Under the pieces are notes generated by a model, which was not told the origin of the DNA, searched no databases, and saw only the letters and a list, made by a program, of their open reading frames with translations. From the NCBI GenBank assembly GCA_020650975.1, contig JAIPMN010042072.1, positions 26,551 through 90,550 on the forward strand: 64,000 nt of DNA, read 5' to 3'. The translations under genes and the position numbers were made by a program. How positions within the stretch are numbered: the first letter of the stretch is position 1; every line of letters starts with the position of its first letter. This document shows positions 47,601 through 57,434 of this stretch, piece after piece. Source of the DNA: Apostichopus californicus (taxonomy: Eukaryota > Echinodermata > Holothuroidea > Aspidochirotida > Stichopodidae).

Positions 47601-50600
47601 TGGTATAACGCCGGTCACAATGTTTGGTGAGTAATTTGCAAAATAGCATGGAACTGGTTGTGGTGGTGGGAATGTTTGATTTGTAAGTCAATATATCATG
47701 AAAGCAGAGATTCCAAAGAAACAGTAAGCTTGTTCTCAGTGACTGCATGTTACAAAAGGACATATTTGAAGTGGGGGGGTGAGAATGTAATGCTTGTGCA
47801 TGTGGATGTATGAACTATACGTCTACAATACATGTATTTAATGAAAAATGCCAAGGCCACGTGATCACGAGTAGAGAATGGTTTAATTTGTGCAAAGAAG
47901 TGTTTTGCAAACTATTCCTTGACCACATAGCAATGAACTTCAAATATGGTAGGTAACTGACTGGGATGGGTTGTAGCATCTGGGTGACTAATGATGTCAG
48001 AGGGTCCCAAATGTTGAACAGACTTACATTAGGCCCTTATATAAATACATAGGACCCAAAGCCCAGTCGTCTTTATCATTAATTTTTACAACAAAATGTA
48101 GGGAGACTGCTTTATAAAGATGTTCTGGACCCTGGGGAGCATGTACTCGGAGTTGGAGGGGCACCAACCTTTAATGGAAGGACACCAATAATTAAAAGAG
48201 TGCCACAATACTCATGTGTTTTTACTTGTGAAGGTTTTGTTCACATGATGGTGGACAATTTAAGGGGATGGGGGTGGGAGAACACCAGTCTGAAAGTGGA
48301 GAGGGCATGCCCCCTGGGCCCCAGTCTGGCTACCGGTTGCGGGGAGGGGTCAATATTCAAATAGAACCATATAGCCACCTTAGACAACATGCTATGTGAA
48401 TGATAGCTAAGTGAACTGATTTACAATGCAAAGTCATGTTGAGGTAAAACATTTTCTTGATAATTTATATGGTAATTTAAACCTACGAAATGTTGAAACC
48501 CAGCGATGGATCTTCGAAAAATTGCTGCATTTTTTAACTGAAAGGTACCTACCAATAGATGTCGTTATTGCTGTGTATAAGTTTATGTTACAGATGCTTG
48601 GAAAATGTCAAATCCCACTCACATCACATCTGTAAAACGATTTTGGATTGAACTTTATAGTTGAATTAGTAGTACTAGGCCTACTATTTTAACTTGTAGC
48701 TAGGCCTATAGTTATGAAAGTTGAAAACCACTTTAAATTACAGTTACGTAATGATTATTCTCAATACTGCTAGTCAGTAAAGTTACAGCAAATTTATCAA
48801 GTCTTTGACAACAGCAATAAGTGTCCTTTCTCTAAACAAAGGTAGAGGTGGAAGTGCCAACTAAAGGAACTAAAGGAACAGTTTTAGCAGATGACTCCCT
48901 AAAATGCATTGCTGGAGGCGGAAAAAAATCCTTTTGTCAAATTTAAAATGTCAAAGTTAGCAGATTCTCACTGACCAGAAAGGTGATGCGTCAAAGCTCA
49001 TGAACGAGACGTCATTGTGCAGAGTGTAGCGTGGTCGCGAAACAATAACAAAATCGTGTTTGCAGTTAGTTCCAGTCATTGGATGAAATATGCAAATCCA
49101 CAAAATGTAAAGCTTTGGGTATGTCTCAGTCTCGTTGCTAGAAGGAAGGCTTTCAGAAAGTCACAACTCCACAAAAGCAGATCCACAAGCGAAGAGAACA
49201 CCATGGTAAAATAAAAGCGCCTGATAGATTCCATATTCCATATACAGTACGAGTTACAAAAGTTAAAAAAGGGAAACTTTATTTTCTCAGTACAATATAT
49301 ACATGCCTACAATACATGTCCGTATGTGTTAAAGTGCATGACTAACTTAGCTCTGTGCACCGTCGTGTCATTGGTTCTGCTAAAGAGACTAAGCCCCGGG
49401 GGACTTGTGTAATAGTCTACAACTCTCTTTTGTAAAATTATCCTTTTTTCCTGCACCTATGGGAAGGGGCAGGGGGACGGTAGTTGAGCATAAAGTGGCA
49501 TGGATCATTTCAACTGATATAACATACATGCTAAATATTTATAAAGGTATACTTTCAGCCTATCAATAACAACAACTAACTCTATTTCCAGCAGGTCCAA
49601 TATATGAAATTAATCGGACTGCTAAAAGTATTGATCGAGTACAGCCTATTATTCTTCCTACCGGTAAACTAAAAAAGTTTAAGCTCTTAGCTGGTTGACT
49701 AGGTCACCTCTTCTCATCCCCAATGTCTACAACAGGTCCGCATAAATATGGATGGATCTAGATATGCCTAAGTGACATGAAAACAACCATCAGCCTGGCA
49801 TGATACTGCTTATGCACCCATAGACTTAAATGTGATGGTAATTATGACCAGTGTCAAGAATTTGACATAAAAAGTCAAAACTCTTAGTTTAAATGTCTAA
49901 CATAACGTTGATACTAAAAGTTCTGGTCCTCAATAAACACAAATTATACATCAATTAACTTATGTGAAACCCTAATAACCATATCTTAGAGGAGTTTGTT
50001 TTTCTTCTATGTAAGTAGAGCTTAAATGTAAATAAGTGTTGTTCCTCTCACTACCTGTTCTACTTGCTGGACACAAATGCTTCTTGAGAGACCCGAGGAT
50101 TTACACACAGGAAGTAAGCTATCCTCAACTCCTTGATAAAAGTGAATCTGTGTTAGAATGGCACTGTATAAGCCTCTATTGTAAATGTCTAGCACTGCGC
50201 AGCACAGAGTAATAGCTGAACTGGAAGTAAATACAAACAGTTGTTCACCATATACCGTACAATGTGGGTGGAGGAAAGGGGAAAGCTGACTATGTATTCA
50301 ATTTTCACTCCACTACAATGTGAAAACATTCATAACTACAGTACATTGAATGTTCATGATTGTCTCATGTTATTACTTACCCTTTGTTTTGCATTTTACC
50401 TATTCAGGTATAAGCTTCGGCATCCTCCTCTCCGTCAGCATCTACAGCATCTACAGCAATGTACAAATGAGAAACAGGTTTGAAATTTAACAACTTTTTT
50501 CATCTCTCGTGTATGGATTCAAGTATGTGTTTGAAACAGAAAATCATGACACTCATTCACTAAAATGCAAAATTTACAGACTTGAAGCTATTGTTTGCAT

Positions 50601-53320
50601 TTTTGTACATGTAATAGACCCATTGTGTGACCAATTTCAACATTGGTTTCTGTGCATTATGCTCTTGGCAAAATGTCATCTAAAGCACACAGGAGACAAA
50701 CAACACAATTGCTGACATAGAGCTAATTCATGAGGATGAAAGGTCGCTGAAAGTTAAAACTGTTGAAAAATTACACAGAGCCATCCCTTAAAACCTCCTA
50801 ATCGATAAAAGTTGTCTAACTTTGTGAATGCATACCAGTGACATGTAATTTTCGATATACAGTACCATATATGTGGGATCAAACAGTATACTATGAGGGA
50901 ATTGGGAACTAATTTTAGTTGATATAAGATAGCAAAACGTGTGGACCTACGAATGTGTATCTCAGGGATCATAGGAAGATTATATTTCCAACTGTGTCTA
51001 TAATTAACATTCTAAGCACACGTTTAGAGTAACATACAGATTTAAATATTAGTACAATGGTATGGTTTAGTGTACCCTGAATAGTTTAATTATACTCTTG
51101 CTTCATTGTCATTGTTAATGTGACAATGTTGATCAAGTTTAGTTTCTTCTTGGTTGCTTACCGGATGAATCTATACAATGGTGATGATGTAGTGCGTACA
51201 AGTGTGTTCATGACATTGGCTTGTAAACACGATAGCTAAAAATTTCAAGATGAATTCACTTCATACTTGGTATGTGGATCCATCTTATGGAGTACAAGAA
51301 TCCTATTCATTTCTGTGAAGGTCAAAGGTCATTTGACGTAAAACGAGGTCAAAAGTCTGAAAACTTTGTAAATACGATAACTCAAAAAATACATCTTTGA
51401 TGAACTTCATAGTTGGTATGTGGATCCATCTTATGGAGTACAAGAATCCTATTCATTTCTGTGAAGGTCAAAGGTCATTTGAGGTAAAATGAGGTCAAAA
51501 GTCTGAAAACTTTGTAAATATGATTACTCAAAAAGTACATCTTTGTTGAACTTCTATGTTGGTATACATATCTGGCTTGGCGAGTACAAGAACCCTATGC
51601 AATTGGATTAGGTCAAAAGTCATTTGCCATCAACATTTAAATCAAAGTCTGAAATCTTTGTAAAAATGATAACTTATATGTAAACACAACAACAAGAAGC
51701 GCATATTCCTTGAATGTCATATGTGTAGTATGTAGATCTGCCTTGGTGAGTGCATGAATCCTTGTGAAATTGGTAGAGGTCAAAGGTTACATGAGATCAT
51801 CAGGTGTCAACCTTGTAAACATGATTACTCAAAACTGAAAGCAACAAATAATCTGTGAGTTCTCTGATGCTATGATTTCTGTTGGTGTACATAGTTAAGT
51901 ATTAAAGGGGCTCTGTAGGTCTTCAGAACATAGTCATCCAGTTAATGAAATCTGCTTCTGAGTTAGCTGCTTTAAATCCACTCAAGTGTCCCTTATGTTT
52001 TCACCCTCTGATCTTCAAGGGATCAACAGGTTATCTCAAATGGAGCAATGATTGGCTCAAGGGATCTATAAATTATTTTAAAATTTGCTACATTCTCAGT
52101 GGTTTATACTAGATGACTTTGGTAACTTGTGAAAATATTGCACAGTGTACATTCAATGTCATGAGCTCGCATTCATTAATAACATTAATAACTATTCAAG
52201 CTTTTTATAGCTCAAAATAGTTAAAATAAAATGTCTATGTCTATGTGTGTATTTTTGCATAACAAGACTATTCTTCCTAGATATTAGAACATTTTGGAAT
52301 ACAAATTTTATTGTAAAATCCTTACCAGAGAATTAAATGGTTAAAACCCACAAAGGAGAGCTGCAACAAAGAGCTGGACATTTCTGAAATTTTGAGGTTC
52401 TTACTGACTTTTTGGATGAATATAACTTACTCTAGTTATGTCTAGTTTAATATCACAAGGTATTACCAACCCAACTGGCTTTCTGGTTGATAAAAACATT
52501 TGTATGCCCTGTTAGCATCCATGAATCATATATTGAGATTTGTAAGTTTACAAATAGATGGATTTGGAAGCTGCATTTGCAAGAACTGTTTTAGATGGTG
52601 GCTGATAAAAATATTACTGATCTACATTCTAAGCCTGTTCAAACATTTTCAAGCTTAACGTTTTTTACAAGGTGAACACATTTAAACCTAGATGAAATTA
52701 CTACTTAGTATGCAGATCCACCTTATGGAGCTCAAGGAGGCCAGTATTTGCTGTGGAGGAAAGGTCATTTGAGGTCAACAGAGGTCAAAGTCGGACAATC
52801 TTGTTATGGTGATAACTCAACAAAGAAATGTTGCATTAAATTAATACTTTGTATGGAGAGCTACAGTACTGAGAACAAGAATCATATCACTTTCTGCATG
52901 GTTCAAAGGTCATTTGAGTTCAGCAGTCAGGAAAATTGTTAAAGTCTGTAACCCAAGAGTAAAGCTTGCATGAACTTTATACTTTGTATGTGGATGTACC
53001 ATGTTGAACACTTGATCTGTATTCTACTCTTTGGTCGTCAAAGGTCATTTGAGGCCAACAGAAGTTAGTAAAATGTAAACAGGATTACTCATAGAAAAGG
53101 AAGATGAACTTCATACTTGGTATGTAGATCCACCTTATTCAGTATGAAAACTGTCTGCGCACAGTTCACCTTAATTGTTCTCATATACTGTAGAATGAGG
53201 CAAGCAATTACCAAGCCTTTTTTTTCTGGTTTTCATTACATTAGGTACAGATCAAGAAAAAAGAGTCAAAGAAAAAAGAGTCAACGAGGAGTGGTTATGA
53301 GGACTGAAGAAACACTATGA
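38560..53320 (+). CDS. IgSF type I membrane protein, 9 coding exons
   Basis: A predicted cell-surface receptor or adhesion protein of 560 residues. Exons: 38560-38626, 40675-40980, 41594-41938, 43212-43559, 45068-45418, 47576-47626, 49595-49663, 50408-50477, 53245-53320; the total is 1683 nt and stays in frame. Domains: signal peptide (1-22), V-like Ig (23-124), three homologous Ig domains (about 125-239, 240-355, 356-472), linker (473-512), transmembrane segment (about 508-529) and a basic tail (530-560). The first seven introns are phase 1, and all acceptors have clear pyrimidine tracts. The three tandem domains each begin near VNGL(T/S)(N/S)QQHVV and carry a DGT..S..L.V....C signature resembling C1-set domains. 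The tail has no YxxL-type signalling motif. Extracellular N-glycosylation sequons are numerous. The ligand and role are unknown. An AATAAA lies at 53492-53497. Function is inferred only from architecture. Confidence 0.8.
40090..40557. mobile_element. Inverted-repeat element in intron 1
   Basis: The arm 40090-40172 is the imperfect reverse complement of 40484-40557. Shared phrases are AATTTCAGTTG(C/A)ATTGCTTCAAA, TTGGCCGA and TTATCACAC, with GAGCAC near the outer ends. About 310 bp lie between. No coding frame. Probably a MITE or a head-to-head repeat pair. Confidence 0.6.
40675..40980 (+). CDS. Ig gene exon 2: V-like Ig domain lacking F-strand Cys
   Basis: Encodes residues 23-124. The B-strand cysteine (C43 in LVSCDF) and core tryptophan (W53 in GWLI) are present, followed by IYV and GSLIINKVTL, which match strands C'-E of V/I-set domains. 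The position normally reading YxC is FTARIL, so the F-strand cysteine is replaced. An extra cysteine (C26) lies at the N-terminus. The usual intradomain disulfide cannot form. Acceptor TTCTTCTAG, donor G/GTAAAG. One sequon (NGS). Confidence 0.8.
41594..41938 (+). CDS. Ig gene exon 3: first C-like Ig domain
   Basis: Residues 125-239. Starts VVNGLTNQQHVV. Cysteines C155 (VNCAM) and C217 (LQCRV) are 62 residues apart, normal for Ig. The core tryptophan 13-14 residues after C155 is replaced by valine or phenylalanine (EIVFL). NNTDGTYNVSLVSNLTV carries the DGT signature and three sequons. Acceptor AACTCTAG, donor A/GTAAGT. Confidence 0.85.
43212..43559 (+). CDS. Ig gene exon 4: second C-like Ig domain
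   Basis: Residues 240-355. Starts with PTVNGLTNQQHVVLD. All three hallmark residues are present: C270 (LTCSW), W283 (LKWDI) and C332 (VHCKL). GDGTYDLSLHSTLSV matches the C1-set type DGTYxxxSxLxV pattern. Acceptor ATCTTGTAG, donor T/GTAAGC. The surrounding introns hold no other Ig-like frame. Confidence 0.85.
45068..45418 (+). CDS. Ig gene exon 5: third C-like Ig domain
   Basis: Residues 356-472. Starts with PVINGLSSQQHVVLD. C386 (LTCSM), W399 (LQWLI) and C448 (LQCKV) are all in place. EDGTVNITLISTVTV keeps the DGT signature and one sequon (NIT). It is close to exon 4 in the first strand and to exon 3 in the last, which fits duplication of a phase 1-1 exon. Acceptor GTCCATTTAG, donor A/GTAAGC. 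Confidence 0.85.
45653..45814. mobile_element. Foldback (hairpin) MITE in intron 5
   Basis: ACAAATAGTGAATGG at 45653 and its near reverse complement ending at 45814 (CCATTCATTATTTGT) bound 162 bp. The arms extend inward for about 75 bp, through GTGCAATAGTGCAAATATTT and GTTGAAAGATG, and meet at a GC-rich loop near 45733. The inside is almost wholly a stem. No coding capacity. The target duplication is not clear. Confidence 0.75.
46010..47165 (+). repeat. AGGTCA minisatellite in intron 5
   Basis: About eight diverged units of 120-150 bp. Each carries a phrase like GAAGTTC(A/C)TACT..ATGTGGATCCAC, then GTACAAGAACCCTATT, then AGGTCA..GGTCA phrases, then a CTTGTAAACAC phrase. It belongs to the same family as 22640-23400 and 51220-51860. 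Confidence 0.65.
47576..47626 (+). CDS. Ig gene exon 6: short linker
   Basis: A 51-nt phase 1-1 exon adding SKEDPSQSNGITPVTMF (residues 473-489), a polar stalk sequence between the last Ig domain and the membrane. Acceptor CTCTCTGCAG, donor G/GTGAGT. Being in frame at both ends, it could be skipped or included without changing the rest. Predicted only from splice sites and frame. Confidence 0.6.
48880..49322 (-). repeat. Dispersed repeat D, inverted copy in intron 6
   Basis: Reverse-complement relative of 34285-35105, described there. It contains a 65-codon plus-strand open frame (49017-49214) that is not conserved as a frame in the other copy. Confidence 0.75.
49595..49663 (+). CDS. Ig gene exon 7: linker before the membrane
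   Basis: A 69-nt phase 1-1 exon adding GPIYEINRTAKSIDRVQPII and LPT (residues 490-512), with one sequon (NRT). The acceptor is a tandem CAGCAG: using the first AG (at 49591) adds one alanine, using the second gives the start listed here. Donor G/GTAAAC. The final IILPT starts the membrane segment. Confidence 0.6.
50408..50477 (+). CDS. Ig gene exon 8: transmembrane segment
   Basis: Encodes GISFGILLSVSIYSIYS then NVQMRNR (residues 513-536). With IILPT from exon 7 this makes a hydrophobic stretch of about 20 residues, ended by arginines, as expected for a type I stop-transfer segment. Acceptor CTATTCAG after a T-rich tract. The donor AG/GTTTGA is weak. It ends in phase 2, unlike the other exons. 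Confidence 0.65.
51220..51860 (+). repeat. AGGTCA minisatellite in intron 8, block 1
   Basis: Four to five units of about 150 bp. The first two (about 51225-51525) are nearly identical, including GTACAAGAATCCTATTCATT and perfect AGGTCAAAGGTCA motifs at 51319-51331 and 51465-51477. Later units are more diverged. The high identity of two units points to recent unequal exchange or slippage. Confidence 0.8.
52660..53140 (+). repeat. AGGTCA minisatellite in intron 8, block 2
   Basis: About three diverged units with GGTCATTTGAGGTCAACAGA, TCAAAGGTCATTTGAG and a TATG(T/C)(A/G)GATCCACCTTA phrase. It ends about 100 bp before the last coding exon of the Ig gene. Confidence 0.7.
53245..53320 (+). CDS. 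Ig gene exon 9: cytoplasmic tail and stop
   Basis: Joins exon 8 in phase 2 to give YRSRKKSQRKKSQRG then VVMRTEETL and TGA at 53318. The tail is short and basic, with a tandem KKSQR. It has no tyrosine motif of ITAM or ITIM type. Acceptor TTTTCATTACATTAG. Terminal exon; the 3' UTR runs on to about 53510. Confidence 0.65.
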
Positions 53321-53510
53321 AGAATGAAGTTACTTGGAGAGGTTTTCTTTTTATACATTTATACATTATACATGACTATTAGTATTTGGCTTCATTGTTG
53401 AGAATGTAAAGGAATTAAGGAAATGAAAGTTAAGGTAAAGAAGGAGTCCTGTGTTTGGGACCGTAAGACTGCTAAGTGGCCCCTGCAAACAAATAAATCA
53501 GCCAATCAAT
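53321..53510 (+). terminator. 3' UTR with poly(A) signal
   Basis: The hexamer AATAAA at 53492-53497 lies about 175 bp after the stop codon, a usual distance for an animal 3' end. No transcript data support the exact cleavage site. Confidence 0.4.
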
Positions 53511-54911
53511 GACTTGAACATCTGAACAAGAAATACACTACATGGAAAATTATTCTGAAATGGGAGGTGGAGAATTAGACACAAAGGATAATTCTTAACA
53601 TATAGCAAACTGATAGATGAATTGTTACTGGTTAAAACAAATTTGAATTTTCCTACCATACACTGGAACGATAAACATAGCAATTTAACCTTATACAGCT
53701 GCTAAACAATAGGAAACTGAAAATTTAGAAACGAAAACTCCAAGAGTACCAGCATAGCAGTTACATAATAATTTAAGACAGTAAGAACAATAACAATTTA
53801 GTCAAATTACATGAACGGCAAACAGTCCCTTTAACTTTCTTCATTAAATTCTTGAGTCTTAAAACTCTTAACTCACTTAAGGCCCAGTATTAATTAAAGG
53901 TGATAGCCATAATCATTCAAACCCTCACAACATCTATGGAGGCTCTGTCTATATTGGAGTAAAATTAACAAATTACTTTAATATACAATGAAATAATTTA
54001 GCAAAACAAGAATGAACTATGTATCTTCCTTTCACCCTGAATCTTGAACAACACAATATGACAACATATCACAAACTGATTAACTTACAGAATCGTGCTT
54101 GTGGAACATAGCTTGGAAGAAGTACTTAGAACATAACTCAGTAACCATACCTGCTTATACTATATCAGGAATAGAATACCATTACTTACAAATGAAGAAA
54201 TATTGAAAGTGTACCCCCTCTTTAATCCATGGCCGGTTAAACATGCAGTGGCCAGAACATTGAATCAATATGAGCTAGCTTTAAACTTAAATGTAACTCT
54301 ACTAGTCTTAGCCATCAATTTGCAAATGACAGTAGCCCTACCATACACTCAGACAACACAGAAATAAATGTGCAATACTGTGTACCATAGCTTACAATAT
54401 AATACTCAAATGCCATTAACTACCATTTCACATTACTCTAGGGGGAATTAGCATGTTAACTCATTTATTCAAAAAACATTGTCATGTCATACATCTGCAG
54501 CAAATGCAACCCAACAGTGAGTGAAACTGGTCTAGAATAAAACATATTACCTTCACAGCATAATTCTAACATTAGGCATCAGAACATATGCAAGCACTAA
54601 CTGAAGGTATGCCAAGCTTAAGCCTTGTTAACAGCACATGGCCTGTATTTGAGGGTTTCCAGTCAAATTTAGCCAAAATGACAGGTAAACCCCTGGCCTA
54701 AAACTGTGTTTAAAATAATACTTAACATTTTCTTACCATTACAAACAGGAAACTCTTGCCATTTACCCCCAAAAATATATGTTTTTTGTTTTCAATTAAT
54801 TAATTTTCCTAAGCAAAGCTTGATGTCATGGTTCCTCTATGTTTAAAATCTTTGGTCAACAGTGAACAAACAGCATTGCCCCAGCTGGTGACTAACTGCT
54901 TCACTTACTGT

Positions 54912-54940
<29 letters not shown>
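53511..54940. other. Non-coding stretch with TA microsatellite
   Basis: No gene recognised. A (TA)n microsatellite lies at 54918-54942. Confidence 0.4.
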
Positions 54941-54943
<3 letters not shown>

Positions 54944-54949
54944 GACTAC

Positions 54950-55425
54950 GGACTCTGAAGCAAGAACAACAGTAACTTGTGTAGAGTGTTCACAGTTTAA
55001 TGACTTAACTACTAGATGCTTCTATCCTCACTTACAAAGCCATCCATGGTTTTGCCCTAAATTATATTTCCAACTTACTCACCTTACAAATTACAACTTG
55101 CTCACTCATATCTAACAGTGCTATTCTCTAATATTAAAATTAAAACTAAGATGTGCGGTGAATGTTCTTTTCAATTTGCAACCCCCAAACTCTGGAACAT
55201 TCTTCCCACCTATTAGTTATGCCCTTGCCATAGACAACTTTAAAAGTATCTTAAAAACTCTTTTTTCACGTACTACCCTCATTGGACATTGTAATTTTTT
55301 CCATCCTTTCATGTATCTTTAAGTATTTATCGTACTATGCTGTGCTTTTTTACTGACTTGTAAAGCTCTTTGAGACCGTCCGTATTATGTGCGCTATAAA
55401 TAAGTATTATTATTATTGTTAATAA
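54950..55425 (+). mobile_element. CR1/L2-like LINE 3' end
   Basis: Decayed C-terminal reverse transcriptase with frameshifts. A LTYKALHGLAPxYI-like block appears near 55018-55065. Then come MCGECSFQFATPKLWNILP (about 55155-55210) and a LKNSFF piece in place of LKTHLF. The 3' UTR carries TTGTAAAGCTCTTTGAGA and TGCGCTATAAATAAG, and it ends in an ATT microsatellite at about 55407-55420. The same class of tail is at 7908-8107, but the sequences differ enough to be separate subfamilies. Confidence 0.85.
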
Positions 55426-55595
55426 GAAGGTGAGCAGTGACTCTTCTATATCACTCATTCGATAAATGCAAACTCGATGAACCTTTCTGTAATCCATAAC
55501 AAAATAATTAAAGCATTTACATGCTACTGAAACTCCTCATAGTTTGGGATTTTTACAAAAAACGTTTTGGCCTGTTTTGATGTTCCACATGTTTT

Positions 55596-55770
55596 GAGCC
55601 TGGGTATTGTACTTCAAGGTCATTCAATACTGTGCAGGCTTCAATGTCATATAAAAAAAATACTATTTGCAATGTACTTGTCTGCTTCTGGTTTATTCAT
55701 TTTATTAAAAGACGTTACTATAAATGAATGTCAACCAGTACACACATGTACAGTACATACTGTACATGTA
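55596..55770 (+). repeat. Dispersed repeat C, copy 2
   Basis: Second copy of 13479-13680, followed by GTACATGTACAGT-type palindromes (55745-55780) similar to those at 20341-20375. Confidence 0.75.
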
Positions 55771-55780
55771 CAGTGTGTAT

Positions 55781-57426
55781 AGTGTGTGTTAGTGCTGAGT
55801 GTAAACATAGTCTTGTGGTACTCATTGTCATTATTCAAATGTATCCCAACTAAACATGATAGTTTTTCATTTTTTTTTCTTTTTTTTTTCATTATGGTTA
55901 GAGGCTGCTGAAATATTGGCCGAGTAAGAATGTTTGCTTACTGGCTGCGGTTATCTATTATTTTATTCATTCTTCTAAGAATGAATAACATCTCATCGCC
56001 CTCCATTCATTTGGTAACCTGCTTATTGGAAAATGAATAAAAGAGGTAGATGAAGACCAGCAGGTAGCCTAAATGAGAAAATATATAGGACGTGCAATGC
56101 CCAACCTATGCTAGCCTCTAGCCTAACAAACCTGAGAGGTAGATCCAGCGAGGACGATGTATGTGAGGAGGAAGTAACTCCTAGTTAAATGAAAAATGAA
56201 AAAAAAATCGTTTAGACACAATTGACTATTGTCTATTACTTAAAGAAACTTGACTGTGACTATGTTGTTCATAATAGGCTAGATAATTTTGTATCGAACC
56301 GAATGCAGTATGTCCAAATCAGTGATCTTATGTCAAGAGTTTTTTATGTAATATGAGTTGTGCCTCAAGGGTCTATACTTGGGTACAAATCATTATCCTG
56401 TATATATATGAGTTTAATGTATATAACTGTAAATAAATACTGACTGTTTTTCATTTAAGGTTATCTCACATAGCAGCTGTGGTGAATAAGGCACCTTTTT
56501 ATTTCATCTTCACTCTGGGACTAAAACAAGCTTTCCATTGTTTCTTTTAGTTTAAGTTAAATTAGTCACCAGCCCTGGCAACAAGTTCACTTGCTACTAA
56601 ATATGCAAAGTGATCAATATGTTATGTAAGTGCCAGCTGTTCATCGTAACATTTGGAGGGAGCCAGATGTGTTTTATCTGTGATTTCACATGAAGGAACT
56701 GTCACGAAACTATTTAATTATTTCTTTTCACCGGATAGGAACATTTACTTTACACTATTCTGTGCGGAGACAGAACCCCAGCCAGAACCAACAATCACCA
56801 CTAGGAGGGAAACATGTCCTGGAAACATACTCAGCACTATCATTTATACGGCCTAATGTTTTGTTATTTACTTTTCAGTTTTATTTGAGGCGTCCCAGCG
56901 GTAAAGCATTAAATTCCTAATTTTTGTATTAATATTATATTAAGAACCCTCAGTGTTTGATTTCCCCATTACATTAATATATAGAAAGATTTATGACGAA
57001 GTTTCTTGGTGTACTTGTAGATCTATCATTAACTGAACTGGAAAGAATTCATTAAGAATTTATCAAACAAATTTTCTGAAAGTATCTTTCCCATTGATCT
57101 CATTTTGTTGTTGCCAGTGTACATTTTCTTGATGTGTGTATAGTCTTATCCTGGGAGTGATTGAGAGAGCGTAGAGTAAGACAATTTAATAAGTATTGCA
57201 CTTCTGGTTTCTCCTTTTTTCATGCAGTATAGATACAATAATATACCAATAGCTTGTAAACATAAAATATCATTTGTATATGTCTCTGGCTTCCCTATGT
57301 TCTTTTATATTTCTGAAAAGGTTTTTCTTGCTTGAAATAAACGAATGTTGAATGGTAGATGAATGAGTACCTATACTCTGAGTAATGAAAGTGTAAATAA
57401 TACAAACATAAAAGTTTATATTTGCT
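55781..57426. other. Non-coding stretch
   Basis: No gene recognised. A T run lies near 55868-55890. Short frames at 56653-56920 overlap one another and lack domains. Confidence 0.4.
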
Positions 57427-57434
57427 TCTAACAC

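Noticed and set aside
48426-48635. 69-codon open frame in intron 6 of the Ig gene
   Set aside because: Fairly protein-like, but without splice sites in a matching phase or any known motif. It would not keep the Ig gene's frame.
49017-49214. 65-codon open frame
   Set aside because: It lies within dispersed repeat D, and the frame is not kept in the other copy at 34.3-34.5 kb.
38560-53320. VCBP, FREP or variable lymphocyte receptor identity for the Ig gene
   Set aside because: No chitin-binding, fibrinogen or leucine-rich repeat sequence is present, so only a general IgSF membrane protein is claimed.
54828-55115. 95-codon open frame as a gene
   Set aside because: It spans a TA microsatellite and part of a LINE tail in the wrong frame.
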